IMG/VR virus record: IMGVR_UViG_3300013126_000019
Location: 1-64,000 of that record
Source of the DNA: a virus
Length of the DNA stretch: 64,000 nt
Reading direction: 5' to 3' (one strand)
Each line of letters opens with the position of its first letter. The first letter of the stretch is position 1. The notes beneath the pieces were generated by a model. The model was not told where the DNA came from. It did not search any database and worked only from the letters and a program-made list of their open reading frames with translations. A program made the position numbers and the translations under genes. Positions 9,501 through 18,738 of this stretch are shown here, piece by piece.

Positions 9501-12500
9501 ATTGGTTGGTTTACAAAAGCTGCAATATCTTCTTGTGATACACCGGCCTCTAATAATGTTGTCATTACAGGAGCTACTATCTTAACACCGTTAAGGTAGA
9601 ATATCCATGCATCTTTCTCCACGTCTACCCAACCATTAAGTAACTCTTCAAGCTGGTTAGCAATTTTCTTATAGCTGTTTGCTGAATAGTTTGATGCTAG
9701 TGATATGTAAGGCACCTCATTAATGAATATAGTATTATGAGCAAACTTAATACTAACATCTTTAGTATATTTATTTCTGCCGGTTTGGTATGTCATCTTT
9801 AATGCAAGGTTTGCTGCATTAAACAACGGGTTATACTTAATACCAACAGCACCAATACCTAGGGATTTAAAACCTACACTATTTTCACTAAGTTTCTTAA
9901 TGTTATATAAAGGCTCAAAAATAGCAGTAGGATTAATACTGCTACCCAAGCTACCGTCTTGATTTCTTTTAGGACTATACGGTGTTTCTGATTCTAATTG
10001 TTTTGCAGCTTTATCAGCCAGGGATTTAGCATTTACAATAGTTACAGGTCTTACAAAATCTGATAGAGTCATATTATACTTTATCATATTTTTCATACTA
10101 CTAAGCACCTTATTTTGAGACCCTCTGGTTCCTAAAGTTGATAACTTAACCTTATTATCTAATGCTTTGGAACCAATATCATAGATGTTTCTATCTTCTT
10201 CTGATAAAGAATCTACACCATCTTCTTCTGCTAAATCAAAAATTCTATTAAGATTTTTAACAGATAAGTTAAGTTCTGAATAAATATCAGCTATGGGTTT
10301 AAGAAATTCATTAGTAAAATTTCTTTTAAATGATAAATTTGGAAAGTAACTAACCTGTTTATCATTGTCAAAGTCAGTACCTGACTTACCAACAAGCTCC
10401 ATTGGTCCAACAAAAATTGGCCCTGCACTCTCTTCTAGAAATTCATATACCTGGCTATACTCAATAAAGTTTTCTTTAGCTGTAGGGATACGCACAGAAA
10501 CAAAGCTTATAAGATCTTTATTTTTAACTGTATCATCCATACGCTGATTAAGCCATTCTTCATTGCGGATTAATCTGTTTAATGCCTGAAGCGGTGTAAT
10601 ATTTTCTTGTAATGCAAGATCTTGAACTGCTGTAGTTTTTAATAAAGGTTTAAACTCTTTACGCATTGCAATCTTTACACCCTGAGGTACAATGTATCCA
10701 TCAGAGTCTGTGGTATATGATGGCAAATCCCCAGAGCCTAGTTCTTTCATTACACGGGCCATGTCTAACTTACCATCAGCATCTTTGTACTTATCAAGAA
10801 TTTCCTGATATTCTTTAGACATAAAACCAGAATTACTTACTTGAACAAGTTGGTCACCTGTAATCTTAGGTTTCACAATTGTCTTGTTTATAATACTAGT
10901 TAATAGTTTCTCAATTTCATCAGCACCAAAAGTTAAACTAAGATCCGTAGATATCTTTCCGGTAGCAGGATCAAATGATATATTATCAATTACGTGAGAC
11001 GGCATGTTGAGAACAGCAAGCTGCTCCTTAAGGTATCTAACAAGTTCTTCTATATTCTTAGCTCTATTACCTTTTTTATCAGATTGACCAAATTTCTTAT
11101 AGGTCTTTTCTGTATTAGCTAATGTAAGATCTAATAAAGCCTGTTTGTATTCTTGATATGCTTTATATTTAGGGTAGTATAGTTTGTCTGAATCAGACAA
11201 TTTTTCCCAAGCTTTAATACGCTCACCTGCTGGTAAGTCAGATTCATAGTCTGCGGGTACGCCGAACTCATTAAAGTTATTAGTAATAATAGATCTAAGC
11301 TGCGTAGCTAAGTTTGTAGATTCTTTATACTCATCTTTGTTTTCAGCTTGTTTTTTAAAGTACCCAAGATGAATAACATTCATATCAAACTTATATCCGG
11401 GGTCATTTAAAACTGTAGTTCTATCTTGCACACTTTTCCATAATGGGGAACTTACACCTGCTAATTTACTACCACTCTCATATGTAGCAAAGTCACCACC
11501 TTTCTCAACTAATTTGTTATGGATATCTTCTAAAAAGGTATTCTGAACAACATTAGGTATAAGTGGAAATAATGAGAACTTAATAAGTCCTACAACAGGT
11601 AAGCCCTCATTCATATAAGGGCCTGTATATTGCATTTTTAATACAGGAAATATCTTAGTAAGATTTGAGTTAGAAAGCGTTATGTTTTCCTTTTTTAAAA
11701 TCTTTTGGTATAGCTCTTCTTGCTGTGGGTTCCAAGCCCCCATCGCATCTGATAAAAATCTATAAAAGTCAAACGCTCCCCATCCTTGACCATCACCCTC
11801 TTTCATGGCTTCATATGCTTCATTCATCATCTCAGAAACATCATCAGCTACTTTCTTTTCTAGTGATGACTGCATTTCAGGAGACGCCTCTTTGTACATT
11901 TCTGTTCTTTTAAGTGCTTCTAAATCAGCATCTTGCACAGCCTTTGTCCAAGTATCTAAGTAAACAGATTTTCTAACAGCCTCCTTAAATATAACAACGT
12001 TTGCTGTTTCACCAAAAGCTTTTTTCATATCAGGTTTGACTCCTGTAAACCAAGGTGAGTCTACATAAGGACTACCTAATATCTCATTAGCATAATTTAA
12101 TCTAGGTTTTGACAATATAGGAAATACTCCTGGTGATTGAAATGGTGCAATACGTTTTGAAAAGTCTTCTTTTTTATGATCATACTGCGCAGGATCACCA
12201 AATAGTAATACTGTCAACTCTAAATTATGGATCCATGCATTAACTACGTAAGATTGTATAATTGCTGCTGTTGCAACATTATCGGGAATAGCAAGTGTAA
12301 TTCCTTTCTTACTTGCTCTAGACCTTACAGTGTTAAATACATTCGCGTCAATATAAACATTTGCTTCTGGATAAAGTTTTTGTACAGAAGTAAGTGCGCC
12401 AATTGTATCATTTGCAATTTTACCAAAATACTCTAGGATATCTTTTGCAATTGCAGATCTTAAGTTTTGAATATTCTCTTCAGGTGTAAGTAAAATATCT

Positions 12501-15500
12501 TTTAATTTCTCATCCTGTGATTTATCTATTATACTACGTATAGCATCTTTTGTAGCATTAGATAATATTTTTGAGAATACCGAAAAGTCTTGCCCTATCT
12601 CTCCATATTTAACTTTACCTACAGGAGCATTTGCTGCAAAACTATCAGGGTTAGCCTTTAGCCATTTCATGCGCTCTACCTCGGCACTCAAATACTTAAT
12701 CATTTGATTAACAATCATTTGAGGAGCTGTAGCTTGAATTGCCCCAGGCATACTGATAAAGTCTTCAGGAGCTACATAGAAGTCACGAGCATTACTGTTT
12801 ACTAATAATGTAAATGGCTTACCTGCAGCGCGTGGTCCTTCAGTAGAACCGTTAAGCATAACTACATGTATATCTTGTACTAACTTTGAGTAATCATCTA
12901 AGTCAATATTAGCAAGACCATCACCAAGATCATTTACTAAAAAGCTAGTACCTGATAAGTTACCTAAATCTATTTGTGCGTTTTTGTATCCAAATGCATC
13001 TTTTTTTCTAGAGCCGTCACCCTTAAGGTCATACATGTCATTCATCAAGTAGCTATCCTCAATCCAAGGATTAACTTTCATGTCATAATGTTTAAACCTT
13101 GCATCAGCAATCATTTCTGCATATGTAGCATATTGATTTAAACCTCTAAGCTGCACAGTTACAGTACTATTTCTTGTAAACTCATACTGAGCATTTCCAT
13201 CTGGACGTAAAGCCATGAAGTCAGATCTGTCATCCGCATACTTAAGATGTAAACTCTGTAATGTTTTATATATAGTAGCAAGGTTAGGAAACTTAAGTGT
13301 CTCTCCGTCCTTCTCAAGGTCTTTTCTATCAATGACAATATCTCTAATAGATCTTACTTCATATCCTGCAGCATCAATAGCTATTAGTTTTTTAATCCAG
13401 TCTTGTACACGGCCTGATCCTTTCTTGGTCGGCCCTGTTAAAATTGCTTTAAGTACCTCAGGTTTATTAACTAATTTAATACCTATAGCTTTAAAGAAGT
13501 CTAATTCTCTACCTGCATAGTTTACTCGGAATGCATCAAGAACTTTTTTTACATCCAGCTTGTTACCAGTCTCATCATAAATCATGTAAGGGTTTAGAGT
13601 ATTTAACTGGAAGTCTTCTTCCCACTCAACTGCTGCTGATTTTGAACTACTTGATGTAACACCAAATGTAGCAGATGCAGACTTGGTACCATCTGATGCT
13701 CTTGTCTCTTCAACAAGTAACTGCTTTAAACTAATTCTAGTAAAGTTAAAGTCTTTAACAAAGTTACCCCATACACCAGATGTCCACGCATCCATTGTAT
13801 TCTCATTACCAAGTTTCTCTAACAACTGATAAATCCAAGGATAATCCTTTGCCTCAGCTGCTAGCTTTGCTTTAAATACCTGCTCATCAGGATCCGTGTT
13901 ATCTAATAATTGTGATAGACGGTTCCATACTACATCAAAGTCTACAAGTTTCTTAAAACCAAATACATCTTTCTCAAAATCATATTTAAGCTCACCTGTT
14001 TTGGTATCAAGTATAGGTTCTGCATAACCGCCTTTTGGATTCAGCTTAGGTAAATGAAGACTCTCAACAAGAGCAAGTGTTTGCTTACTTGCCATTTCTG
14101 TCATAGCATTCTCATTACCGGTAAGATCATAACCTTTTGATTGCTCAGCTACATATACAGTCTCATCAAAGTCCTCATCAAGCTCAAGCTTCTTAAGGTG
14201 TAATATAGGATATCCATTATCCTCAAAGAATTTAACAAACCCAAATGTATTTTTAGGAGTACCAGGATCCCCAAAGTTATCAAGTGTTGTTTTTAAAACA
14301 CGAATTTGGTACTCAAGTGTTGCCTTATTGCTAATATACTCATTGTACTGAGGTGTGTCTTCAGCAGGTTGCGTTTGAACTAATGATTTATAATCCTGAA
14401 CAATAGCAGCTAATCTATTAGCAAAAGATCTTTGGATGTACTGATAAGCTAAAGTTCTATTACTAGGCTTTACTAATAACTGAGTTGTATATTCAGCAGT
14501 ACCTTGACTTGCGTTTAATCTATCAGCAAGCTCGGATATAATTGAACTAGCTGCAGAATTTATTTGCTCAGACTCAGTTTTGGATAATGCGTCCATACCA
14601 TCTTTTGAAACAATGGTTTTTTCCAAGTACTGGTCTATAATATTATCATCGCTTGGTATATACTCATCTATATTACCAAGTGCAAGTTTTTGGAAGATCT
14701 CATTAATAAGAGGTAATGACGTATTATATGTTGTTGCTGCACGTAATGTGCTGTCTTTACCTGCAGATTTTCCAAACAAATTTTTAAGGAAGTTATATAT
14801 CTTCTTAAAGATATTATCAGCTTTACGACGACCTACCTCAACTTTTGCATTTTTAATCATGTAGTCGCGGAATTCCTCAGCTAGATACTCATCTAATTCT
14901 CTATTTGTTGCATCTTTAAATGCTTTGGTTTGACCTTTAAATGTTGTAAAGGTTTTGTCTCCATTTATATTACGGAGCTCATCCCAAAGATCTTCTTTTT
15001 GTTTTTTAGTAAGGAACTTCTGGGTAAACCCGTGGTATGCCTCGTGGAATAAATCTGTGTAGTCAGATCCGGCGTATAAGTTTATAGCGTCCTTAACCCA
15101 TGTAGCAACAGCATTACTGTTAACCACATTAAATAATACATTAAGTGAGAATGACTGATCTAACTTAGTGGTTTTATACCACTCTTGTGTAAGATCGAGA
15201 ACTTCTCTAAGCTCTTCATCTGAAGCAAACTCATTTTTATTTAATGACTTCTGTGCTAGTGTTTTAGATAATCCTTTGTTATTCTTGATCTTATTAAAGA
15301 TGTCATCAAGATCGTTTATAGGAATATCTGCCGGACTAGAAAAATCAGGTAGTGTATTTAAATCAATTGTAGGAGTTACCGGCACCTCTTTAGGAGGAGA
15401 TATTTTATCCCTACTTTCTTGAATATTCTTAAGACTAAATGTTAGATAAGGGTTTTCACCTCTAAGTCTACCATTAGCATCTAAGTCTGCTTCAATTGTA

Positions 15501-17233
15501 AAGTTATCAAAGATAAAATCCATGTAAGTTTTACCAGTTGGTACCATCTTAAACATACCATTTTCTGCTGGCTCTAATGTAAAGTCATTAAATGCCTGAG
15601 AATCATTTAAGTACTTCTTACTAATATTAAGAATTTTATTACCTTGTTTTACTCCTGACTTAGTTTCACGGTCTTGTTTTTCCGTAAGATACTTTCTAAT
15701 CATATCTTTAGCCGTAGCTTTATCTACTTGCTGACCTGATATGTTTGTACCTAAACTTACAAGAAACTTGTCATCATCAACTTTAGATATTGCAAAATCT
15801 GATTTACTCTTATATAAATACTGATCAATAATGTTTGACTTATTGAAGTTACTCATAACCTTTTTACCAGGATCTTCAGAGTCATAGACATCCTCAGTAA
15901 GAAAATCTGTTATAAGATCTACGTATTTGTCAGGAACTCCGTAACTATATATGCCTACAGGTGGTTGACTACCTATCTTTAATACGGCATGTGATTTCTG
16001 ATACTGCCCTAAAGCTTCGGTTAACTCAACTCTTACATTTTGTCCTGAAGTATTTATTGCTCTTAACGGTGTAGCCTTAAAGAATTTTGAGTCAATAAAC
16101 CCATTTGAAAAACCATTAATCTCACTTACTACAAAACCTTCACTATTTTTCTTAAGGTATTCTACAGTTTTGTTTTTTACATCAAGTTGAGCAGCATATC
16201 TTTTTCTAAATAATGCCTCTTCAACAGCAAGGTCCTGATCTGTAACTTGTTGACCTTGAGACTCTTTGGTAAATATATAATTTTTAAGGTAGCTTTTTAC
16301 AGCATCATTAATTGTTTGAATACTAGCATCTTCTTTTCTAAATCTAAAGTATATCATCTTACCATCTTTTTCAGATGTGATATTATAGTTTTGATCAAAG
16401 TATATAGGGTTACCATTTCTGTCAGTAATTACCTGCACAAGATCATATATGTCCTTCATCATTTTAGTAGTGAAGCTCTCATATACTTGATTTTTAGGAA
16501 TAGAATCTAGTGTTTTTGCAGTTATATAAATAGGGATACCTGTTCCAGGTAATAACACACGTCCTCCGGTTGCAGATGCTGTATCAATAGCACCGCTAAT
16601 GTGTCTGATAAATTCAGCATAATATTGGGTCTCCGGCCTTAGTTCTTTCTTAGGTGTAATACCACGTTCTTTAGCTTGTTTTTGTGAAACTACATTACCA
16701 TCATTATCAACTAGCTGGTATGTAACCATTGTTGTAGAAGATATGCTATACGGTTTTGCCTCAAACTCTTCACTTTTAAGTTTTTGAACTCTTGGGTTTT
16801 CTAGCTGAGATCCCCCATAAAGAACTTTGTCTTTAAGGTCTTGAGCAATTTCTGCTTGTTTTTTTCCTAGGCCTAATAAGTCTGAGACGGCTTGCTCAAC
16901 AGCTTCCATATCTGTTTGACCATCAATAGGAGTAATGTTCTCAAATTGATTTGCCAATCTAACAAGATCTAATACATTAAGACCATTATTAGAAAGGTAC
17001 ATTAATAGCGGTACATCAGCACCTGTAGCAATGATTGTTCTAGGTAGATTTTTTATTACATCTACGGCAAGCCCTTGGCGGCTGGTGTCATCACCAACCT
17101 CTTCTTGGACTTTGTCATACATCATTTTAATAAAATCATTGAGGTTAAACTTTTGGCTGTTCCTCATAATCTTATGAAGTTCTGCTAATACTCCCTCAAA
17201 AAATTCTTGACCGCTATTTATAGGACAACTCAT
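6557..17233 (-). CDS. Giant virion RNA polymerase with zincin, SLOG-like and DUF7831-like regions (3558 aa)
   Basis: The central region carries the signature of a two-barrel RNA polymerase. D2287-F-D2289-N-D2291 fits the metal-binding DxDxD motif, and 39 residues before it is R2248-I-P-T, matching the RxPT of the beta-prime-type double-psi barrel. A conserved-looking GDPAQYDHKKEDFSKR stretch near 1680 may lie in the partner catalytic half. Crass-like phage polymerases of this type (phi14:2 gp66) are single-chain enzymes of roughly 2,200 residues carried in the virion to transcribe early genes. This one is much longer. Residues 730-734 are HEAYH, with ELDEYLAEEF downstream, a zincin-like domain. 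About 2965-3085 looks like a SLOG fold of the molybdenum-carrier type (SDGTVVIGNANSTS, FIVNPS). About 3385-3530 resembles DUF7831 (IMPELGLGQG). The polymerase call is strong; the flanking domains are read by eye. Confidence 0.88.
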   Translation of the reverse strand: MSCPINSGQEFFEGVLAELHKIMRNSQKFNLNDFIKMMYDKVQEEVGDDTSRQGLAVDVIKNLPRTIIATGADVPLLMYLSNNGLNVLDLVRLANQFENITPIDGQTDMEAVEQAVSDLLGLGKKQAEIAQDLKDKVLYGGSQLENPRVQKLKSEEFEAKPYSISSTTMVTYQLVDNDGNVVSQKQAKERGITPKKELRPETQYYAEFIRHISGAIDTASATGGRVLLPGTGIPIYITAKTLDSIPKNQVYESFTTKMMKDIYDLVQVITDRNGNPIYFDQNYNITSEKDGKMIYFRFRKEDASIQTINDAVKSYLKNYIFTKESQGQQVTDQDLAVEEALFRKRYAAQLDVKNKTVEYLKKNSEGFVVSEINGFSNGFIDSKFFKATPLRAINTSGQNVRVELTEALGQYQKSHAVLKIGSQPPVGIYSYGVPDKYVDLITDFLTEDVYDSEDPGKKVMSNFNKSNIIDQYLYKSKSDFAISKVDDDKFLVSLGTNISGQQVDKATAKDMIRKYLTEKQDRETKSGVKQGNKILNISKKYLNDSQAFNDFTLEPAENGMFKMVPTGKTYMDFIFDNFTIEADLDANGRLRGENPYLTFSLKNIQESRDKISPPKEVPVTPTIDLNTLPDFSSPADIPINDLDDIFNKIKNNKGLSKTLAQKSLNKNEFASDEELREVLDLTQEWYKTTKLDQSFSLNVLFNVVNSNAVATWVKDAINLYAGSDYTDLFHEAYHGFTQKFLTKKQKEDLWDELRNINGDKTFTTFKGQTKAFKDATNRELDEYLAEEFRDYMIKNAKVEVGRRKADNIFKKIYNFLKNLFGKSAGKDSTLRAATTYNTSLPLINEIFQKLALGNIDEYIPSDDNIIDQYLEKTIVSKDGMDALSKTESEQINSAASSIISELADRLNASQGTAEYTTQLLVKPSNRTLAYQYIQRSFANRLAAIVQDYKSLVQTQPAEDTPQYNEYISNKATLEYQIRVLKTTLDNFGDPGTPKNTFGFVKFFEDNGYPILHLKKLELDEDFDETVYVAEQSKGYDLTGNENAMTEMASKQTLALVESLHLPKLNPKGGYAEPILDTKTGELKYDFEKDVFGFKKLVDFDVVWNRLSQLLDNTDPDEQVFKAKLAAEAKDYPWIYQLLEKLGNENTMDAWTSGVWGNFVKDFNFTRISLKQLLVEETRASDGTKSASATFGVTSSSSKSAAVEWEEDFQLNTLNPYMIYDETGNKLDVKKVLDAFRVNYAGRELDFFKAIGIKLVNKPEVLKAILTGPTKKGSGRVQDWIKKLIAIDAAGYEVRSIRDIVIDRKDLEKDGETLKFPNLATIYKTLQSLHLKYADDRSDFMALRPDGNAQYEFTRNSTVTVQLRGLNQYATYAEMIADARFKHYDMKVNPWIEDSYLMNDMYDLKGDGSRKKDAFGYKNAQIDLGNLSGTSFLVNDLGDGLANIDLDDYSKLVQDIHVVMLNGSTEGPRAAGKPFTLLVNSNARDFYVAPEDFISMPGAIQATAPQMIVNQMIKYLSAEVERMKWLKANPDSFAANAPVGKVKYGEIGQDFSVFSKILSNATKDAIRSIIDKSQDEKLKDILLTPEENIQNLRSAIAKDILEYFGKIANDTIGALTSVQKLYPEANVYIDANVFNTVRSRASKKGITLAIPDNVATAAIIQSYVVNAWIHNLELTVLLFGDPAQYDHKKEDFSKRIAPFQSPGVFPILSKPRLNYANEILGSPYVDSPWFTGVKPDMKKAFGETANVVIFKEAVRKSVYLDTWTKAVQDADLEALKRTEMYKEASPEMQSSLEKKVADDVSEMMNEAYEAMKEGDGQGWGAFDFYRFLSDAMGAWNPQQEELYQKILKKENITLSNSNLTKIFPVLKMQYTGPYMNEGLPVVGLIKFSLFPLIPNVVQNTFLEDIHNKLVEKGGDFATYESGSKLAGVSSPLWKSVQDRTTVLNDPGYKFDMNVIHLGYFKKQAENKDEYKESTNLATQLRSIITNNFNEFGVPADYESDLPAGERIKAWEKLSDSDKLYYPKYKAYQEYKQALLDLTLANTEKTYKKFGQSDKKGNRAKNIEELVRYLKEQLAVLNMPSHVIDNISFDPATGKISTDLSLTFGADEIEKLLTSIINKTIVKPKITGDQLVQVSNSGFMSKEYQEILDKYKDADGKLDMARVMKELGSGDLPSYTTDSDGYIVPQGVKIAMRKEFKPLLKTTAVQDLALQENITPLQALNRLIRNEEWLNQRMDDTVKNKDLISFVSVRIPTAKENFIEYSQVYEFLEESAGPIFVGPMELVGKSGTDFDNDKQVSYFPNLSFKRNFTNEFLKPIADIYSELNLSVKNLNRIFDLAEEDGVDSLSEEDRNIYDIGSKALDNKVKLSTLGTRGSQNKVLSSMKNMIKYNMTLSDFVRPVTIVNAKSLADKAAKQLESETPYSPKRNQDGSLGSSINPTAIFEPLYNIKKLSENSVGFKSLGIGAVGIKYNPLFNAANLALKMTYQTGRNKYTKDVSIKFAHNTIFINEVPYISLASNYSANSYKKIANQLEELLNGWVDVEKDAWIFYLNGVKIVAPVMTTLLEAGVSQEDIAAFVNQPIVRDYVRRQALLASPFAKILNIAPENPNYAQGKARADIVKALGNVTDEDGTHYYETSKWFSEGLAKSVGLKLLDENETRTAKFQFNQNLEAAIQKFYNEFEEANGYELTQFNLFNAGILNPNVGKPAGNYSDLDIAVLFEYFKAEDLSKAPKDIKQNINFDTKKETTIFDMVQKDAASKLLISDPRFYGPSVEKLFSDSVISMFNVADVAKDLLGDNLFALREKEEVNDFIKQNIQNIAAISNKSFAGDLSGTIKEFKNGFVQFLLQNYINEVNIDKLKSFSGLIVKDEIPVEDAPALRSFGAFVQNGILYVNRDAIKKNYTNLLTGDLSNQTVGTAPVTPFMFSSLKEYANFVLTREVLRDTLDIETVMASPEFADSKKIIIDMRSKQGTLASLPIAVKTITSGIDTEFDQLVLDIAQDLGLETKGYTKKVVTQDTINKEYQQIIRDKYGVLEASSEKAMYSEILNLESSDGTVVIGNANSTSVKILEDVAKRRNIPFIVNPSAFALRKFLSENNIRNLNISNNVATISEKNKEIYKQILSIALKPIKDSAGGTVLRQAYEMVLRDKALDAVYNSYKIFRGSPENGPSYAERVYDLKNKYPGIDEAYPLLGTSGLRIAYQKGNKTGIKTLKLATKRPSSNYIERLREDYEALSNPAKNMFNISYSDKEEIAKLMSMLPMVISLSTGISAKGEHALWKVVPDNSILALKKEAVKTATKEGKIPNNVLSAYLIGFASQNAISNFTLRNRYKNYIAPDVFTKMGLEKPTGLLDDESAVSSGGAITFSTNSSGNRVYTIKNTKPADIEKLVKIQPGTVFLFNGTTNPDYKLANIGNTVGVMNHLAVKYPNVLPIRTFGNMYSAADSLSDATYEANVQMINEDIARIEEYLRTIPGNTSVIMPELGLGQGMLGASDFRKIPPNALMAKAPKTFLYLSQQLLGHFGIDNINSDSEVVTQEAGPADATFVTDAMVLEVINQRLCFKQ

Positions 17234-18738
17234 TACTTACACTTTAAGGCGTTTAAAAAATTCTGATCAAATTTAACAAAATTACCGTCACTATCCCTAA
17301 CATTACTTATTGATTCTGCTACTTTTTGTGGATCTTCAATATAACGCTCAATAACACTTTTGCTTATGTTAAAGCTTTCTTTAAAGTCAGCATCTAGCTT
17401 AAGAGAAACAGGCACATCATCTATCATGAGACCTTTAACATCATCTTTACTAATTTCAATAAGTTCTCCTTCTTTATTTAAGATAGTGAATTTATCAGTA
17501 TCCACCTTTCTTAAGTAGCCAATTTGTCCATCATTTGTAACAATAATATCATTTTTCTTAAACTGGATACGGCTTGTCTTACCTTCTAAAAGTTTATCCT
17601 GGGCTTCACTATAAGCATTACTTATAGATTCAATTGTAACACCTTTTGCATTAAAACCTGAAATATCTCTAATATAAGAGTCTACTACGGATTCAAAAGC
17701 TTGATTTAACTCCTCTACTTGAGTATACTCTAAAAACTTATCTTTAATTTTTTGGTTAATACCTTCCTTAATTGCAGATAGATTAAGGGATTCTTCTGGA
17801 CTTAAAGTTAGCTTAAGTGGTGTTTTTGAAACAGCTAGTTTATAATCTCCTGAAGATAATTGTCTTATTTCAATTTTACCAAAGCCCAGACCAGCCGTTG
17901 TATTAAACTGTCTTACCTCATTAGCAAGAGCTGTGTATTTATCAGAACCAATAAATTCTTGATCCGGTGTGGTAGTCTTACCAAAACTTTTATTAATGGC
18001 TTTAATAGCAGACTGAGCAGTCATGCCTACATAAATATTTGGCCTGTTAACAAGAAATCTTGCTCTGGCTTCTGCAGAGTTACGAATTTCATCTGTAGTA
18101 AGTTTAGGCAATTGTAATGGATTGAATTTGAATCCGTTAGCAGTCCCAAATAATATAGGTTCCCCGTTAGCATCTAAGGAATTAGAAAATTTATTATATC
18201 CAGATATAGCCGTATTGTCTAATACTACCAATACATTAGAGTCTATAGTGGGACCTGCATAAAAACCGCGGACTTTAGCCACTGCTGCAAAATCAAAGAA
18301 CTTTTTTGCTGTTACAGCTAAATTTGGATCATTGTAATCCAGTTTAAAGTTTTCTCCTCTATTTGCATTATTATAAAGTTTGACTAAGTTGGCAACACGT
18401 GAATCTGCAAAATCTAAAAAACCAATTCTTGTATCTACAAATCTAATGTTATCTAGAGTCTCTAGTCTAACGTCACTAGTCGGTTGCTGACTATACACTA
18501 TAGCTGTATCAGAAGAACTAATTGAGGGGTTATCATAAACTCTTTTTATAGCTTCCCAATTACCAAATTCTTTTATAAAAGTTTTAGTATAAGTCGCCGC
18601 CCATTTGCCTAATGCTTGTTTAGAATCATTATCAGAAATCTGCAATAACTTTTCATATAATGAAGAGTTTAAGCCATTAGGTGCTAGAACTTCACTAACA
18701 TTGCCAGCATCGTCATATATAATTGAACATTGAATCAT
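17233..18738 (-). CDS. Conserved cargo-block protein, function unknown (501 aa)
   Basis: Lies between two giant genes and shares TAATG overlaps with both, so it is almost certainly co-translated and probably packaged with them. No catalytic motif is evident. The N-terminal third starts MIQCSIIYDDAGN and is mixed alpha/beta. Residues about 390-440 (FKKNDIIVTNDGQIGYLRKV, then TILNKEGELIEISKDDV) look like a small SH3/KOW-like beta barrel of the kind found in polymerase-associated proteins. Being immediately upstream of the polymerase gene, it may be an accessory or chaperone of the giant polymerase. That is inference from position only. Confidence 0.6.
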   Translation of the reverse strand: MIQCSIIYDDAGNVSEVLAPNGLNSSLYEKLLQISDNDSKQALGKWAATYTKTFIKEFGNWEAIKRVYDNPSISSSDTAIVYSQQPTSDVRLETLDNIRFVDTRIGFLDFADSRVANLVKLYNNANRGENFKLDYNDPNLAVTAKKFFDFAAVAKVRGFYAGPTIDSNVLVVLDNTAISGYNKFSNSLDANGEPILFGTANGFKFNPLQLPKLTTDEIRNSAEARARFLVNRPNIYVGMTAQSAIKAINKSFGKTTTPDQEFIGSDKYTALANEVRQFNTTAGLGFGKIEIRQLSSGDYKLAVSKTPLKLTLSPEESLNLSAIKEGINQKIKDKFLEYTQVEELNQAFESVVDSYIRDISGFNAKGVTIESISNAYSEAQDKLLEGKTSRIQFKKNDIIVTNDGQIGYLRKVDTDKFTILNKEGELIEISKDDVKGLMIDDVPVSLKLDADFKESFNISKSVIERYIEDPQKVAESISNVRDSDGNFVKFDQNFLNALKCK

